64,000 bases of DNA from Rostratula benghalensis (GCA_013399305.1 VXAI01000021.1:186001-250000); one strand, 5' to 3'. Positions 1 through 11,639 are shown, counted from the first letter of the stretch. Notes: generated from the sequence alone by a model not told the origin. Made by a program: numbers and translations.

Positions 1-736
1 AATTTTTCTTTTTATATTTTATTCTTGGAATCAATGCAGTCCTGAATGTATGGAATTGCGAGCCTCTGATGTCAGTCAGGATTGGGTGAAAGGTCTGTCC
101 TGATCTGAGAGGTCCATGAGATGACAGTTGGAAGCTTCATATTCTTGCACTGGCAGATGTTTGGGGTTTGTAGAAGTACAAATAATAATGGAAGAGGGAA
201 AGGACAGGTTGCAAAAAATTACTATGAACATTTTAGAAATGCGGTTTTTTTTAAATAAATACCAGAAGATAAATTAAAGCAAATACTTTGCTTCAGTATT
301 TCAAGTTTTGAAGATGGTTGTTATTTTTGATATCCAGACTTGGAAAGTGATAAATAGTAATGTTTTTCTGTAGCTAATGGCCACTGTTGTAGAGTTTTCT
401 TTTCGTTTGAGTTGAAGGGAGAAATACTGATAGAACGGAGAAGTCCAGATGAAAACAAACCCCAAAAATTGCAAATTTCTGATCTCTATTGGTTTGCATG
501 AGGAATGGTGAGAGCATTATGTTTTATGTGCAGAATGTGAATCAGAGCTCAACACCCATTCTGCTGTACCAAAAACGAGATTAAAAATGTAAAAGCTGTC
601 ATAAGGAGAGTGCTTGCAGCCCTAGAGTGCCGATGTGTGTTCTGGCAAAATATGTAGGCCATGCAGCGATGTGCTGCACTGGCAGAAGCTGTAAAATCAA
701 ATAAATAAATCTGGTTTACGTACACCTGTTCACACG

Positions 737-773
<37 letters not shown>

Positions 774-2149
774 GTGCAAGAGAGCTGGGCAGAATAGCTG
801 TGCGGGATGGTTCCAAGCTGAGCTGTTGTTTCACTGTTGTTAAATGTGTAGTCCCAGCCTGCCTATTGCTGGTTTTAATCCTTGTATTATGTGCTGGCAG
901 TTGGAAGACTGAAGAAGAGCAGAAGAAAATATATTAAAATATGTTGAGCTGCAGAAACAGCAGTAGCAATGCTCCCTGGTCCTTCTCCACCTTGGGATAC
1001 TGTAGATGTTTCTGGGAACAATTGTGGGGCCTCATCTAAGGCATATCTAATTACATATTTCTAAGATGTGATGCAGTCTTTGTGTGCAAGATCTGTCATT
1101 GCTGTGCTCAAGCAGTGATGCATGAATGCAGACATTTGCATGGGCTGTCTTCTGCATTCATAATTGACTGTTTTGGTTGAAAAGTTACTATTTCTTGTAG
1201 AAATTACTATTTCTAGAGTGCATAGTTCCAAGGGTATACATACTGCACATACATAATGCTTTATCAGCTCCTTCTTCCCTCAGATCATACAACTTTTTCA
1301 TTTTCTGCAACTGTTTACTGTTTTTTTTGAAGAGGTAGGGCCAGCAAAGCTCATTTCTTTGGAAGGGGAGTCAGCTCAAGTGGCACCAAGCTGAAGGGGA
1401 GTGTTCGTTTGCATTACAGTCAGGGTGTATGATAGATGTAGAAAAAGCTGAATGTCAGGGTTTGTTGTGGGGTTCAAATGGTTGTGCGACGTGTATTCCT
1501 GTCTGCAAGACAAAGTACTTTAAATAACATTATGCTTTTGGGGCAGTGAAGGTGGGAGATGATCCGAGCAGAGTGCAAGTGTGAAAGACTGGTGACTTGC
1601 CTGAAGAAACCTAGAAATCTAATGGCAGAATTACAGGAGGAATGCAGATCTGATGAGACTGTCTGTGCTTAATATAATTTATTTTTATTGCTCAGAGTAT
1701 ACTCTAACTTAAATAGCAAGTGGAGGAGGAAGTACACTCTCTCATTCAGTCTCTGTAGTCTGACACATAGGGTACCACATCTACTAGTGGCTGTCATTAT
1801 TTAGTAATGTTCTATCCTTTTTTTGGCTTGTATGTGCCCTTTCAAAATATTTCAAGATGGAAATAGACTTGGACTTGATCCTCATTTCACCTACATCAGT
1901 ACAAATCTGAAGAATTTCAGCCTGCATCCTGTCCTTCCCAAAAGGCTTTTTCTGGGGTTTGGAGAGATGTTTACAGAAGAAGAAACAGCAAGGAATGTAA
2001 AGCATGTTGGTAGAAGTTGTGACAGACACTGCATACCCAGGGCAGTGTTTCTGAAAGAGTCATTCAGCATTTCCAACCCTCCTTAACATAACAAAATTGA
2101 CAATAATTAATAGTGTGCATGGCATCTGATTGCCTTGAAATCATTGAAT
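1..2149. other. unique noncoding DNA
   Basis: Apart from the (CA)n run I see no gene, RNA gene or recognisable transposon. Open frames are short and overlap each other in opposite directions near 1780-2086, which is typical of chance frames. Confidence 0.5.
741..768. repeat. (CA)n microsatellite
   Basis: An uninterrupted run of about 14 CA units, preceded by a few CA and CG-interrupted units from 731 and followed by a short TG-rich stretch that can pair with it. It produces a spurious minus-strand frame rich in Cys and Val. Likely length-polymorphic. Confidence 0.95.
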
Positions 2150-2338
2150 CATTACATTTTACACTCACCACTCTGTGAGATGGGAAGCCATTATCTTCAT
2201 TACACAAAGAAACTAAAGGATGTAATAAATTAAGCAACTTATTCAAAGTCACACAGAGAATCATTAACTGAAGAGGGCTTGAACCCAGGTGTCCTGAATC
2301 CTAACCCCATGTCTCATTCACTGAGCCATCCTTCATAG
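2150..2338 (+). repeat. MIR-like ancient SINE
   Basis: The order of landmarks matches a MIR SINE on the plus strand: an A-rich 'one base-count line' region, then 'aaagtcacacagagaatca', then 'cttgaacccaggtgtcctga', then a tail ending 'cactgagccatcc'. It is heavily diverged, as expected for an element that was active before birds and mammals split. Confidence 0.8.
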
Positions 2339-2343
2339 CAGTT

Positions 2344-4556
2344 CATTGTCTCCTGTCATACAGGGCTTTGCCTTGAGGGCTTATGAGCTCTAGCCTTTTC
2401 ATAACAAAGCTATTCCGGTAAAAAAGCTATTTTTCTTGCGTGAATCTCTTCTTTCAGTAATTAACTTTTTCTTTTGGACACGTGAAATATTTTTGAGTTA
2501 AATGGGTACATCTATGCAGGAGGAATATGAGAGGAATGTGTGAACACATGTAAACATCAACCCATGGGAAATGCATAAGCACTCCACATCTTGCTGAGAG
2601 TAATTTAAAATAACATTGCCCTCACTATAATTCATCTCATTGTTCCAAGGAAGCAGACTAGCATGGGGTCATATTAATAATTTAAACAGTCTTACCCCTC
2701 AGTCTTCTTCCTCTTCGATAGGAGGATTAGTGCTTAGCATAACACCATTGTTTTAGCTTTTGAAGACTTTAATTGATGTTTCAAAGAGTATGACCTCATT
2801 CACTCACACAGCATTTTTCATTCATTGTCTGTTCTCTTCATACTTTGCCTAGAGTTCAGGATAGATTATTTTTCAGGATTTACACACACACACCACCTCC
2901 CCTGCCCTGTATTTAGAAGTAGTTTGGTGTATAAAGGAATTAGAGAATTGGTATGCTGTCATCTCCCCTGTTACCCATTCAGATTGAAAGCCAGTCAAAA
3001 TAGCTTAGAACAATCCAATAGTTTTGTGCAGAACTGAATTTCTTTACATCCACAGAAGCAGTGGTTACAGTCACATAATTTTTACTTTGCATCAGTCCTT
3101 TCTGGCACTTGTTTCACTCCTGCTTCTCAGCTTTCTGTAGCTTCATTGCAATATCTGAAAGGGACCTTTGTTGTTACTCTATTCCAGACATCTCTTGAGC
3201 AGAAAAAAAAGTAAAGATCATTCTGTACAATATTGTGTTAGGAATAAAGATTTGAAAATTCCTTCCTGTAGTAGGCAGAATAAAGCTTGAACAAAAATGC
3301 TCACGTCTGAAAGCAGAACAAATTCAATCATGTGAACTACTATATTTTGTTGATTTCAGGCATATATCAATATAATCAACATCTATATCAATTTTAACTA
3401 TCTAGCCATTTAACTTTGAATTAATTTTGTAGAGCAGAACATCCATATTGCATCCTGGAATTGAGTACCATACGAAAATTCTGTGATGCTAGTGTCTTTT
3501 TTCTGAGGTTTGCAAAGTAAAGCAACAGTTTAGAATCTCTGACCACTACCATCCTGCTCCCTGATTGTAATCCTGGTCATGAACGTATAGAAAAAATAAT
3601 CTTGATGACTAAAAGCTAAGATAAAATATGCAAATAATTTTACATTAATCCTCAGCTTACTGTTAGAACTTATCAACAACAATATATGTGTGTCTTATGG
3701 AAATTTTCAGACCTTTCCATCCTGATATCCTATCCTGATATTACAAGCTATTCCTAGCTTTAGCTGTCAGTGTAAAGTAGGTACCAAATAGTGCTCCAAC
3801 ATTCAAACTATGATAAACAAATTAATCTTTGTACCCTCCAAAATGAAACACTGATTTCAGTCTTTTTACCCTGCCATACCAAACCTAAATAGTACGTGTG
3901 AGTATAAGCTAGATAACAGCCTGATTCTCCAAAATCAGGTGAATAAAAGTCTTTTGACACCTGTCCTCATCTGTCGTTTGAGAGCCTGGGAAGATTTAGT
4001 AGTAATCTACAGTACAATACCCAGTTCCAAACCTTGGTTGTAAGTTTTTGAACATAAATTCAAGTTGCTGTAGCTGATCCAAATTCATTATTCAAATCTG
4101 CTGATGTCTGCTCTCCACTTGCTACTTTTGTATTGTGCAAAAGAAAAGAATCGCTTCAGCTTTGTAGTTCATACTTTCCAAAACCCCAGTGCTAACCCTA
4201 AGATTTCGTGTGATTCTGTAGTTGTTGCTTCCTGAAAATTAATAACAAGCCATTCAGAGCCAAAATACCTCTGCTACCTCTTTGAAAGTCAAGCAATAAT
4301 ATCAGGTGAGCAGCTCCTCTGATCTGGAATCCTGACCCCCAGAAGCTGCTGAGATCTAGCTTTACTGTCACAACCCTGGAACAATGTTTCAGTTGGATCC
4401 TGGTGCTTCCCCTACCATCCTGAGCACTAGGGATTTCCAGTTCTGTCAGGTTTCAGCTGACAAAACTGGTTAATGTGTTAATGTGTACCATGGTTTTCTG
4501 GGTTAGAAATCAGTTTGCTCTAGCAGCTACAAAGCTGAAATACTGATCTGTGGGTC
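2344..4556. other. unique noncoding DNA
   Basis: A+T-rich sequence with a short CA run near 2883. No supported gene or transposon. Short splice-bounded open pieces exist, for example one ending at a GTGAGC donor at 4304, but they are too small and their acceptors too weak to call. Confidence 0.45.
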
Positions 4557-4558
4557 TC

Positions 4559-4638
4559 TTTTGTTTGTTTCTTTCTTTCTTTTGGGTTTTGGATTTGGGT
4601 GGGTTTTTTTTCCGTTTGTTTGTTTGGGTTTTTTTGTT
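4559..4638 (+). repeat. G/T-rich low-complexity tract
   Basis: An almost pure G+T (locally T+C) stretch with four GGG runs separated by T runs. Two other tracts of the same flavour occur at 30236 and 44746. It may reflect slippage, or a sequence able to fold through G-runs; no function can be read from it. Confidence 0.8.
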
Positions 4639-4769
4639 AAGCATATTTATTCAAGTTACTGGATCGGTAAGTGGGAGGTCACTATAACCCAATAAGTACT
4701 ATATGTGATTTGACTAAAAAAAAATAATTTAACCCATAAAAACCTCATTAGTGCATGTACCTTGCTTAC

Positions 4770-4846
4770 AGGTAGGGTTAGGAATGAATCCCTGGCAAGA
4801 AGCCTTGGATTCCTTTCTAATAGTAGTGTATTAAAGGTGAGGAAGC
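4770..4846 (-). other. weak candidate exon
   Basis: On the minus strand a 77-bp segment stays open in one frame (translation begins FLTFNTLLLERNP) and ends at a GTAAGC donor. The acceptor (CCAG) has a poor pyrimidine tract. Its starting phase fits the end phase of the segment at 5804-5911, but one in three random pairs would also fit. Not recognised. Confidence 0.12.
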
Positions 4847-5803
4847 CTGGAGTAGTAATGCTAACTCTGTTCTTCCTCTGTTTAGTGTCTTGGTTCTTGC
4901 ACGTTCTCTCTCTTTCTCTTTGAAACCTCATTGTCTCAGGATTTCTTTTTTCCCTCTCCCCAGTTTACCATTTTTTTCCTTGGCTTTCATCTGATCCCAC
5001 TGTTATCTCTGCTTCACTCACTTCTTTCTGTTCTTGTCTGCCTCCTCTTACCTTTTCTTTGCTTAACCCACCCCACCAACTCCATCCCTGCCCCTCCAAA
5101 GAGGAGCTGGATCTGGGAAGGCAGGAAGGAAGTGATTCTGTGAGCTGTTCCAATAGATGCTGCTGCTGGCAGGGATTTGAACTCATAGAAAAGGGGATGT
5201 CTTTCCTCGGGGCTTAGGGAGTGAGCTGCTAGGTGCAAGGACATAGCAGGGGAAGAGAAATCTCTGCCTGGTGTGGAGAGGCTTGAGACATCTATGTGTA
5301 GGACGAAAGTGAGGTGAAATCAAGCTAAACGTTGCTCCTGTGCATTAGCCTGCCTTGTGGCAATGCTGATTATATATAGGAAATGGGATCTTACTTTCAC
5401 TATCAGCCTTGCTATGCTTGCGTAGAGCTGAACCAAAATTCTTTTCAATGGTAGTATAGGAGTCCTCCCTTTGTTGGCAGTGGTCCTTGGATGAGATCTG
5501 TAGCAGAATGGCTTTGGATTCTGGTGGCATTTTAATGCTTAAAATGTTGAGGTCTGTCTTAGAGCAGACAACATTAGATTTTAGAATTTGTGTATTAAGT
5601 GAGGTTGCTTGAGGTCAGTAGCGGCTTAGAATATCTATCACCAAAGAAAACTCTGCTTTGGGAGTGAGGTCACTGAATCAGAAGGCAGCACTTTCTACAG
5701 AGATTCAGTGTGACAATCTGATAGAGGATACAAAGTACTTTAAGCGACAGGTTGTGCTGACGTACTGTCTGTTCACAGTAGTGTAACTTTGCTGGTGACT
5801 TAC

Positions 5804-5911
5804 CAGTTTCAGTGTCCAAAGGGAATCTGTTCTGCCTGGTCAGAGTTCCTCCCTCAGTTTCCTCTATGTTGTAACCTTTGATCACAGTTTTTAAATCATC
5901 ATGTTGTATTG
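5804..5911 (-). other. candidate internal exon, phase 1-1
   Basis: A 108-bp minus-strand segment runs from an acceptor ending in GTGCAG to a strong donor (ACTG followed by GTAAGTC). It is open in one frame for 35 full codons and the translation is hydrophilic, including IQHDDLKTVIKGYNIEET and TRQNRFPLDTETG. It is a symmetric phase 1-1 unit, a class common among extracellular-domain exons, but it has no cysteine and I do not recognise the family. The pyrimidine tract is only moderate. It could be a pseudo-exon. Confidence 0.25.
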
Positions 5912-6335
5912 CTGCACAGTTAAATAATTGCCATGCTTCATCCCAGAGATGGGAATGCTTCGTTGTCTAGGGAATTGTGTGTGGAGTGGCTGATAAACCA
6001 GTGTGTTAATCCTGTTAATGCTTGTGTGAATCCCCAAATTTTGACAGTGTTGGATTGTCACACAGTAACAGGATTGTATGAGACCCAAGTCCATACCTTA
6101 GGGTGAACTTTGTCATATTTTATAATAGTAGTTGCTATGATTAGTGAAGGATCTGTTTATCCTTCTAAGAAATTGTAATATAATTAATTGTGGTTCTCTT
6201 TAAGTTGCAGCCATTGCATATATGGCAAAAATAGCGGGAGGTGAAAGCCCGAGCACAAAAATCTTAAGCGGGGTCAAGAATAGGATGAGTTTTGCTAGCA
6301 AATAAGCAGGGGAGCTTATGGCATCCTCAATAATA

Positions 6336-6470
6336 GCAACACTAACAATTCTTTACATTTGCATTAGTATTTTATCTGTAGATTTTGAAGAGTTTCATAA
6401 AGATCTTGCATTCTCCAGATTACAAATGGAAGAGGAGAAAACTTAAATCCTGGAGGTAAGAGTGACTGAA
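6336..6470 (+). repeat. MIR-like SINE fragment
   Basis: The sequence 'aacaattctttacatttgcattag', then a stretch resembling the MIR 'bases in tissue of end' core, then 'ccagattacaaatggaagaggaga', follows the MIR body on the plus strand. Strongly diverged; the boundaries are approximate. Confidence 0.5.
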
Positions 6471-6679
6471 CTAGAGAGACCATTGGGGGAAAAGGTATTA
6501 TCCGAAATATTCCTTTCTGTTGCTTTGTGTGTTTCCCCCACCCTGTAAAACATGCTGTTGGGCTACTCCAGTCTAACTTTACATTCTATCCATACTTAGG
6601 TCTGTGTCACAGCTTGTCTAAGATGTGTAATTTCTCTGAAGTTGGTGGTTTTGTCTCTACCACTTACTTCTTTTTTCAG

Positions 6680-6694
6680 TTATCTGTCCTCAAG
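6680..6694 (+). other. candidate 15-nt microexon
   Basis: Fifteen bases coding LSVLK if read in phase 0 sit between a near-ideal acceptor (a run of TTCTTTTTTCAG) and a good donor (CAAG followed by GTAATT). Length divisible by three and strong flanking signals are what neuronal microexons show. Without neighbouring coding exons it may equally be chance. Confidence 0.15.
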
Positions 6695-6704
6695 GTAATT
6701 TTCA

Positions 6705-6742
6705 ATTAATTTGTATGTTTATTATTAATTTGTATGTTTATA
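6705..6742. repeat. 19-bp direct tandem duplication
   Basis: The 17-base sequence ATTAATTTGTATGTTTA occurs at 6705 and again at 6724, giving a period of 19. It is a small replication-slippage type duplication. Confidence 0.9.
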
Positions 6743-8200
6743 CCCTCTGCTAGTGCTGTTTGAACAGCTCGGAAGGATGGGTTTTGTTTAGATACAAAAA
6801 TTTCCCAAAGGTCTGTTCTGGAGGGAGGGATCCTGTAGGAACGTGCCTTTGAATTGGGCTCTGCAACCATCTCACAGGGGAGACATGCCATCTCCTTTTC
6901 CTTCCTTCTACAGGCTGCAGCAGAAAGGATCCTGTTTCTGTTTCCCCCTCTCGTGTCTGTGTATTTTGTTCCAGATGCAGATGGCTAGTTAGTACTGACA
7001 GGTTTTGCAAAGACATCTTTGGATTTCACGTGGCTTTGAATGCTAATGAAAGGTTTGTTGTTTCATTTCTGAGTCTTACAAGTAAACAGTTCCACCATAG
7101 ATGTGTTCAGAGGAGGACGTTACTAATTACGTCTTCTGCTCTCCTCTGTCCTTTGGTACCTGTTTCTCCCTCTTGGCTAGGTGCTGTTGACATAGCAACC
7201 GACCGTTTATCTTGCTTGAAGGTGTATTCATACACATGTGTGTTTAGGTGGTGGAGCTTTATAAATAGAAACTGTGGATGTCAGGAGCTGGAAGTCTATC
7301 TGAAAGCAGTGTCAGTGAGGTGTTTGGATGAAAACACTTTAGAGGCCTATTGTAGGTGGAAACTCTCTTCCTTGTATGTGGTAACACAGCAGGAAATCTC
7401 TTGGATCGTTTTTATGTGGGATTTCTTAGAATGAACTGAGAACTTCCTGTAGCCTTTCACAGATTCTCTAAGTGCCTACTTTACCCTGGACATTCCTTCA
7501 GTGTTAAATCATCGTAGGGGCATAGGAACAGGAGTATTTTCTTGCTCTAATGGAAATGCACGTCGTTGTCACAGAAGTGGCCTCTCTTTGTACCCTGGCC
7601 TCGCTAGTTCTTGCTTTAGCATAATCCAAATTGCAGAATATTATAGTAGCAATCTTGGCTATTAATCCTTAATCTTTTCATCAGGCTATGATAACCAGTG
7701 TTGAAGAATGAAATAGGAGCCTGTCCCCTCTCTGTCTGCATGTAATCTTTCATCTGGAAAGAGGTCACACAACAAAACCTTAATTTTTAAATATCTAGTG
7801 CCCAGAAAGATGGAGTTTGAGGAATGTAATTTCCCCCCTATTGTCTCTATGCCACCTTATCTTCACACGTCTTGTACGAAGTTGTTAGGCTGCCCAGAAT
7901 TTCATGCTGGCACTTTGCCAGTCATATGAATAGCCTTTATATCTTTGCAGCCAAGAGGGTTCAGAGAAGAGGTAAATATTCCAAGACTGTTTGATGTATG
8001 GACAAGTTATGCAGCACTGTGGCAGTAGAAACATGTACTGAGCTACTTCCAGCAGCTCATTAAAGCTGTTCCAGTGAGACAAGGGGTCTTCTAATATCCT
8101 GCTGACATTAGAAATGTGCTTCAGTACTTCACACAGAGAGTTCCTAAATATACTCAGAACAATGACTTTAATAGTAGAGCTTTTATGTAGCAGCTGTAAA
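6743..8200. other. unique noncoding DNA
   Basis: A 134-codon plus-strand frame spans 7030-7434, but it shows no recognisable domain, no strong start context and no splice support. I treat it as a chance frame. Nothing else is supported. Confidence 0.45.
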
Positions 8201-8204
8201 AGGT

Positions 8205-8388
8205 AGATCTCAAAGCATTCAATACTGAAAGCAAATACTGTTTACTCCATCCTGCAGATAGGGGAACTGAATTATGGAGGGGAAGTGCATTACAAAGATG
8301 ATGCAGCAGGCCACTGACACAAGCAAAACAAAGCTTAGGTCTCCAGTCTAGTGTCCTGTGCCTACTGACAGTGCCACATTGTTGCAAG
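8205..8388 (+). repeat. MIR-like ancient SINE
   Basis: Landmarks in MIR order: 'cctgcagataggggaactga', a stretch replacing 'ggcacagagaggttaagt', a region like 'cacaagcaaaacaaagcttag', then 'gtctccagtctagtgtcctg' and a tail 'tgacagtgccaca'. The long minus-strand frame over 8154-8591 is a shadow across this SINE. Confidence 0.7.
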
Positions 8389-9253
8389 AAACCAGAGGGT
8401 TTTAAGGTATATTTTATTGTAGCTTGGATACGTATGTTCTTAAGCACCCTCACAAACATCTCAGCCAGTTGTATAGCGCTTTCTGATGTATTCAGTTTGG
8501 TATTGGCATAAGTATCTCTCAGCATTGCTCTTGAAGCTGTTGTGTACCCAGACACCATCCCAGCTTCCAGAATCCAGGTATATGACTCCACAGAGATGAA
8601 CAGGCTGTGTACCTCAGCCTAGGAAAGCACTGAATTTGGCCCACCCTCTTGAGTAACAGAGCAGCACAGCTGTGTGCTCTGTCAGCCAGAAGTATCTGTG
8701 GCATGTGAAGAACAGCCGTCTTCCAGTTCTTCAGCAAATTGGGACAATGTGCTATTAAATAGTGTATCAAATAGTAGGAAGAACACAGTCCTTAAACGGA
8801 CTGCAGACACATTATAAAGTGATCTATTTATATTGGAGCTACACCTGTAACAATACAGTGCTTCTGGAAGCTACCAGTCATGGCTATTCTCCTATTAAAA
8901 GCATGAGACAGAGATGGATTCTGCAGTCATAATTTCCTCTAATCACTTAATAAAAACTCTGTCCCGTACGTCTTTCCTTTTGTACTTTTTAAAGCCTTGT
9001 GATTGAATTTTGTTGTCTGAGGGATAATTCCAAATGAAAAATATTTACTGTAGGTCTTTGCAAGGTCAGACATACAGTACTGCAGGCAACTGCTGTGCAA
9101 GTTTCTCTGCGTGCTGTTCTGTCAAATGTGTACTGCCCCCAGGACCTACAAAATTCCTCCTGGTTACCTGGTTTGTGCCTTTCTGCTCTGGAGTACTAAC
9201 GAGTACTCACAATGAAGTATATAATACTTCTATGGGAAAGATGTGTACCTATA

Positions 9254-9290
9254 TAGACACACACACTTATATATATAACTATATATATGT
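9254..9290. repeat. (CA)n/(TA)n low-complexity run
   Basis: A short CA run followed by imperfect TA repeats. It directly precedes the CR1 tail. Confidence 0.85.
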
Positions 9291-9292
9291 CT

Positions 9293-9356
9293 TTGAGGGG
9301 GAGATTGAACTGGATGACCTTTAAAGGTCCTTTCCAACGGAAACCATTCTATGATG
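9293..9356 (+). mobile_element. CR1 LINE, 3' tail only
   Basis: Contains the characteristic end of an avian CR1 on the plus strand: 'gaactggatgacctttaaag', 'gtcctttccaac' and finally 'accattctatgat'. Only about 60 bp remain, consistent with the severe 5' truncation usual for CR1 insertions. Confidence 0.9.
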
Positions 9357-9810
9357 GTACACACCTTCAGATCAGTGCCTTCCAGTTGCACTTGAATTGT
9401 TTCCTATGGCAAATTTGAATCTGAGGTTTCTATAATAAAAGATGGAAAAGAAAACATATTTGTTTTCAGATATTTCAGGGTTTTTGCTTTTGTCACCACG
9501 TTGTATTGAGGCAGAAAATGAGTATTAAGTTTGCAGTGCTGGTTTGTCCATGCCAACCTCAACATACCTGCTGGGGCTATTAGTGTAATGAGTGTGCAGT
9601 TGTGGAGACTGTGCTACAGTCATATTTTCTTTAGCTTATGTAAATGCAGCAACACTAGATAGATCTGGGCAGAACAAGGAGGTATTGCAGCCCACAAAAT
9701 CACTAAATTATGGCTTGAATCCATTTGCTTATTCATCAGCATTCTTTTCAATACTTCTGTGAAGTCTAGCTCAATATGTGATGACCTGTCCTATTTTCTC
9801 CTTTAAGCAG

Positions 9811-10058
9811 TTATAGCCTTATACAAATGTGCACGTTATAACCGAATAGATGTTGATAGCTTTATAGAAGAGAATCGGCTGAAATACATCGCTTGTGGCA
9901 AAGGAGTACAGAAGGCATTAGTTCTTTCAGAAGATTACATGAGACTGTCTAATCAAGGACAGCAGAATAGAGTTAGCCTGTACAGCTTTTGTCACTGGTG
10001 GATCCTTTCATGCAGTGATATTTTTATAATGATGTTGCTTACAATAAAAGAAGCCTGA
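9811..10058 (+). other. candidate coding (terminal?) exon
   Basis: A good acceptor (TTTTCTCCTTTAAGCAG) is followed by a frame open for 82 codons to a TGA at 10056-10058. There is an in-frame TAA just upstream of the acceptor, so the frame opens at the splice site. The translation is mixed and protein-like, including KCARYNRIDVDSFIEENRLK and VLSEDYMRLSNQ. No strong donor lies inside, so a terminal exon is most natural: an AATAAA sits at 10043, and an ATTAAA further on near 10185. I do not recognise the protein, and a chance frame cannot be excluded. Confidence 0.3.
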
Positions 10059-10120
10059 TAGTGTTGGAATAAATCTCTCTGCTTGACCTGTCCTCAAAGA
10101 GTATTTCTTGATTCTTATAG

Positions 10121-10138
10121 TTGATAGGAAGGACAAAA
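10121..10138 (+). other. candidate 18-nt microexon
   Basis: Between TTTCTTGATTCTTATAG and a GTAAGTGA donor lie 18 bases that would code LIGRTK in phase 0. Length divisible by three with strong signals on both sides, only 60 bp after the preceding candidate exon. Chance is likely. Confidence 0.12.
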
Positions 10139-10246
10139 GTAAGTGATCATCAGAGTACAAGCTCAGTCTGATGTCAACATTTTAAATTAAAATACCCACA
10201 GTTTAGTTGGCATCATTGGTCCTTTCTCCATCCTTTTGTGCGTAAG

Positions 10247-10274
10247 ATGGCACAGTTTCAGAAAAAGAAACCAG
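10247..10274 (+). other. candidate start-codon exon
   Basis: After a C/T-rich stretch ending CGTAAG there is an ATGG in good initiation context, coding MAQFQKKKP, and then a GTAGGT donor. It could be the last part of a first coding exon on the plus strand. It is very short, so this is weak. Confidence 0.12.
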
Positions 10275-11361
10275 GTAGGTTACTGGTGCTGTGATGCTTC
10301 CCTGGGGAGAAGTATGAAGCTCTGGAAGAGCCAAAGCAAGAGGCTTGCCTTAGAATATTTTGGTCATTGTCATCATGATGTGTACTGGCAGTGAAGATAC
10401 CTAGTGGTGGAGTGGATCCAAGATGTATCATTTTTCTGCAGTAGATCAGCTTAGTCCTGTGGAGTCTCAGCAAAATTTATGTGCTTGAAAATCCCTGGTG
10501 TTGTACGTGGACAGTGAAATAACCACACCATCTCTAGGAAAAAGTGCATAGTCAGGTGTCAAGAGCATTCCCTAGATTTTGTAACAACAACAGCAGTCTT
10601 TGTAAGTGCATGTCTGGTTTGAGCAGCTGAGGGCTTGATTTATAGATGGTGCATTTCATATCAAAGAAACACCTGTGGAGTGAGCTCAGTGTACGCTATT
10701 CATGTAATAACTTTCTAATTGGTCTAAATTAATGGTTGTCATTAAAATGTGGTTTAAAATTAAAAGCAGATTTCCTAAAATTAACAGATGAAGCTCCAAA
10801 GGTTTGCTGCTTCTACCTTTGGAGGATTTTAAGTTCTGCTTTTTTCCTTTATATCTTCTTCAAATCTCACCTGAAAATGACACCTTTGTTAAAAAAACAA
10901 AAAAACCCCCCAAAACTTCATTCCAGCAAAATAACTGAAGAGATGTGCCGTGTTTCTGTATCTGCCAGTGAGCACTTTGAGGAGAACTGCTGCATGTTAT
11001 GTCATGGTAGGGGAGAAGGGAGTCTATAAAATTCCCTTCAGAAAGGAGGAATAGGTTGGCACTAGAAAGCTCTTCTGGCAAATTAATGAGAGAATGGGGC
11101 AGGGTGGGAGAGAGGCAAATGTCTCAGAATGAGAAATGCAAAACAGAATTCAAAACAAAATTAAAAAAGGAATGAAAACAAGGCACAGTCCATTGGGGGA
11201 TTCTGTGCTGTATTTTCTGTATGTGTTTCTGTATTAAACATCTTCAGGCTGCGCTAATGATGTTGATAACAAGCCTGATCTTTTGATGTTTCTGAAAACA
11301 TCAAAGTGAAGGTCCTGGAAGACCCCAGTTCATCAAAATCCAAATACCAGACAAAAGGAAC

Positions 11362-11402
11362 TTTTTTTTTTTTTTTGCTTTAATAGGTATGGATATTTTA
11401 TT
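11362..11402 (-). repeat. oligo(T) preceded by AATAAA on minus strand
   Basis: Read on the minus strand, AATAAA (complement of 11397-11402) is followed 20 bases later by a run of 15 A. This is the layout of the 3' end of a polyadenylated transcript copied back into DNA. No parental gene could be recognised in the sequence beyond it, and no flanking target duplication was evident by eye. Confidence 0.35.
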
Positions 11403-11596
11403 ACACTTATGTTTCCAGGGGCTGTGGGAAAAGGAGGAAGGAGATGGAAGAAAAATAAGCAAGAGTTTTGAAGTAGGCATGAATGGAGTTGAAATGCCAT
11501 TCAGAATAACACTTCAGAGAATGGTTAAAATAATTTAATCTACTTTTAGCCTGTTCTGATTTATGTGGGGAGAAGGCAAAAACTGTCTTCAATGGC

Positions 11597-11617
11597 TTTT
11601 TTTTTTTTTTTTTTTTT
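11597..11617. repeat. homopolymer T run (about 21)
   Basis: A pure T run, 220 bp from the previous oligo(T). No polyadenylation signal sits beside it in the right orientation. Confidence 0.95.
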
Positions 11618-11639
11618 AGTGAGTTATTTGTCAATTAGG

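Noticed and set aside
549..779. 76-codon minus-strand frame rich in Cys and Val
   Set aside because: It starts inside the (CA)n microsatellite, whose reading produces the Cys-Val repeat.
7030..7434. 134-codon plus-strand frame
   Set aside because: No domain, no convincing initiation or splice context, ordinary local sequence. A frame this long is expected by chance in 64 kb on six frames.
8154..8591. 145-codon minus-strand frame, the longest outside CR1
   Set aside because: It runs across a MIR-like SINE read backwards. No family features.
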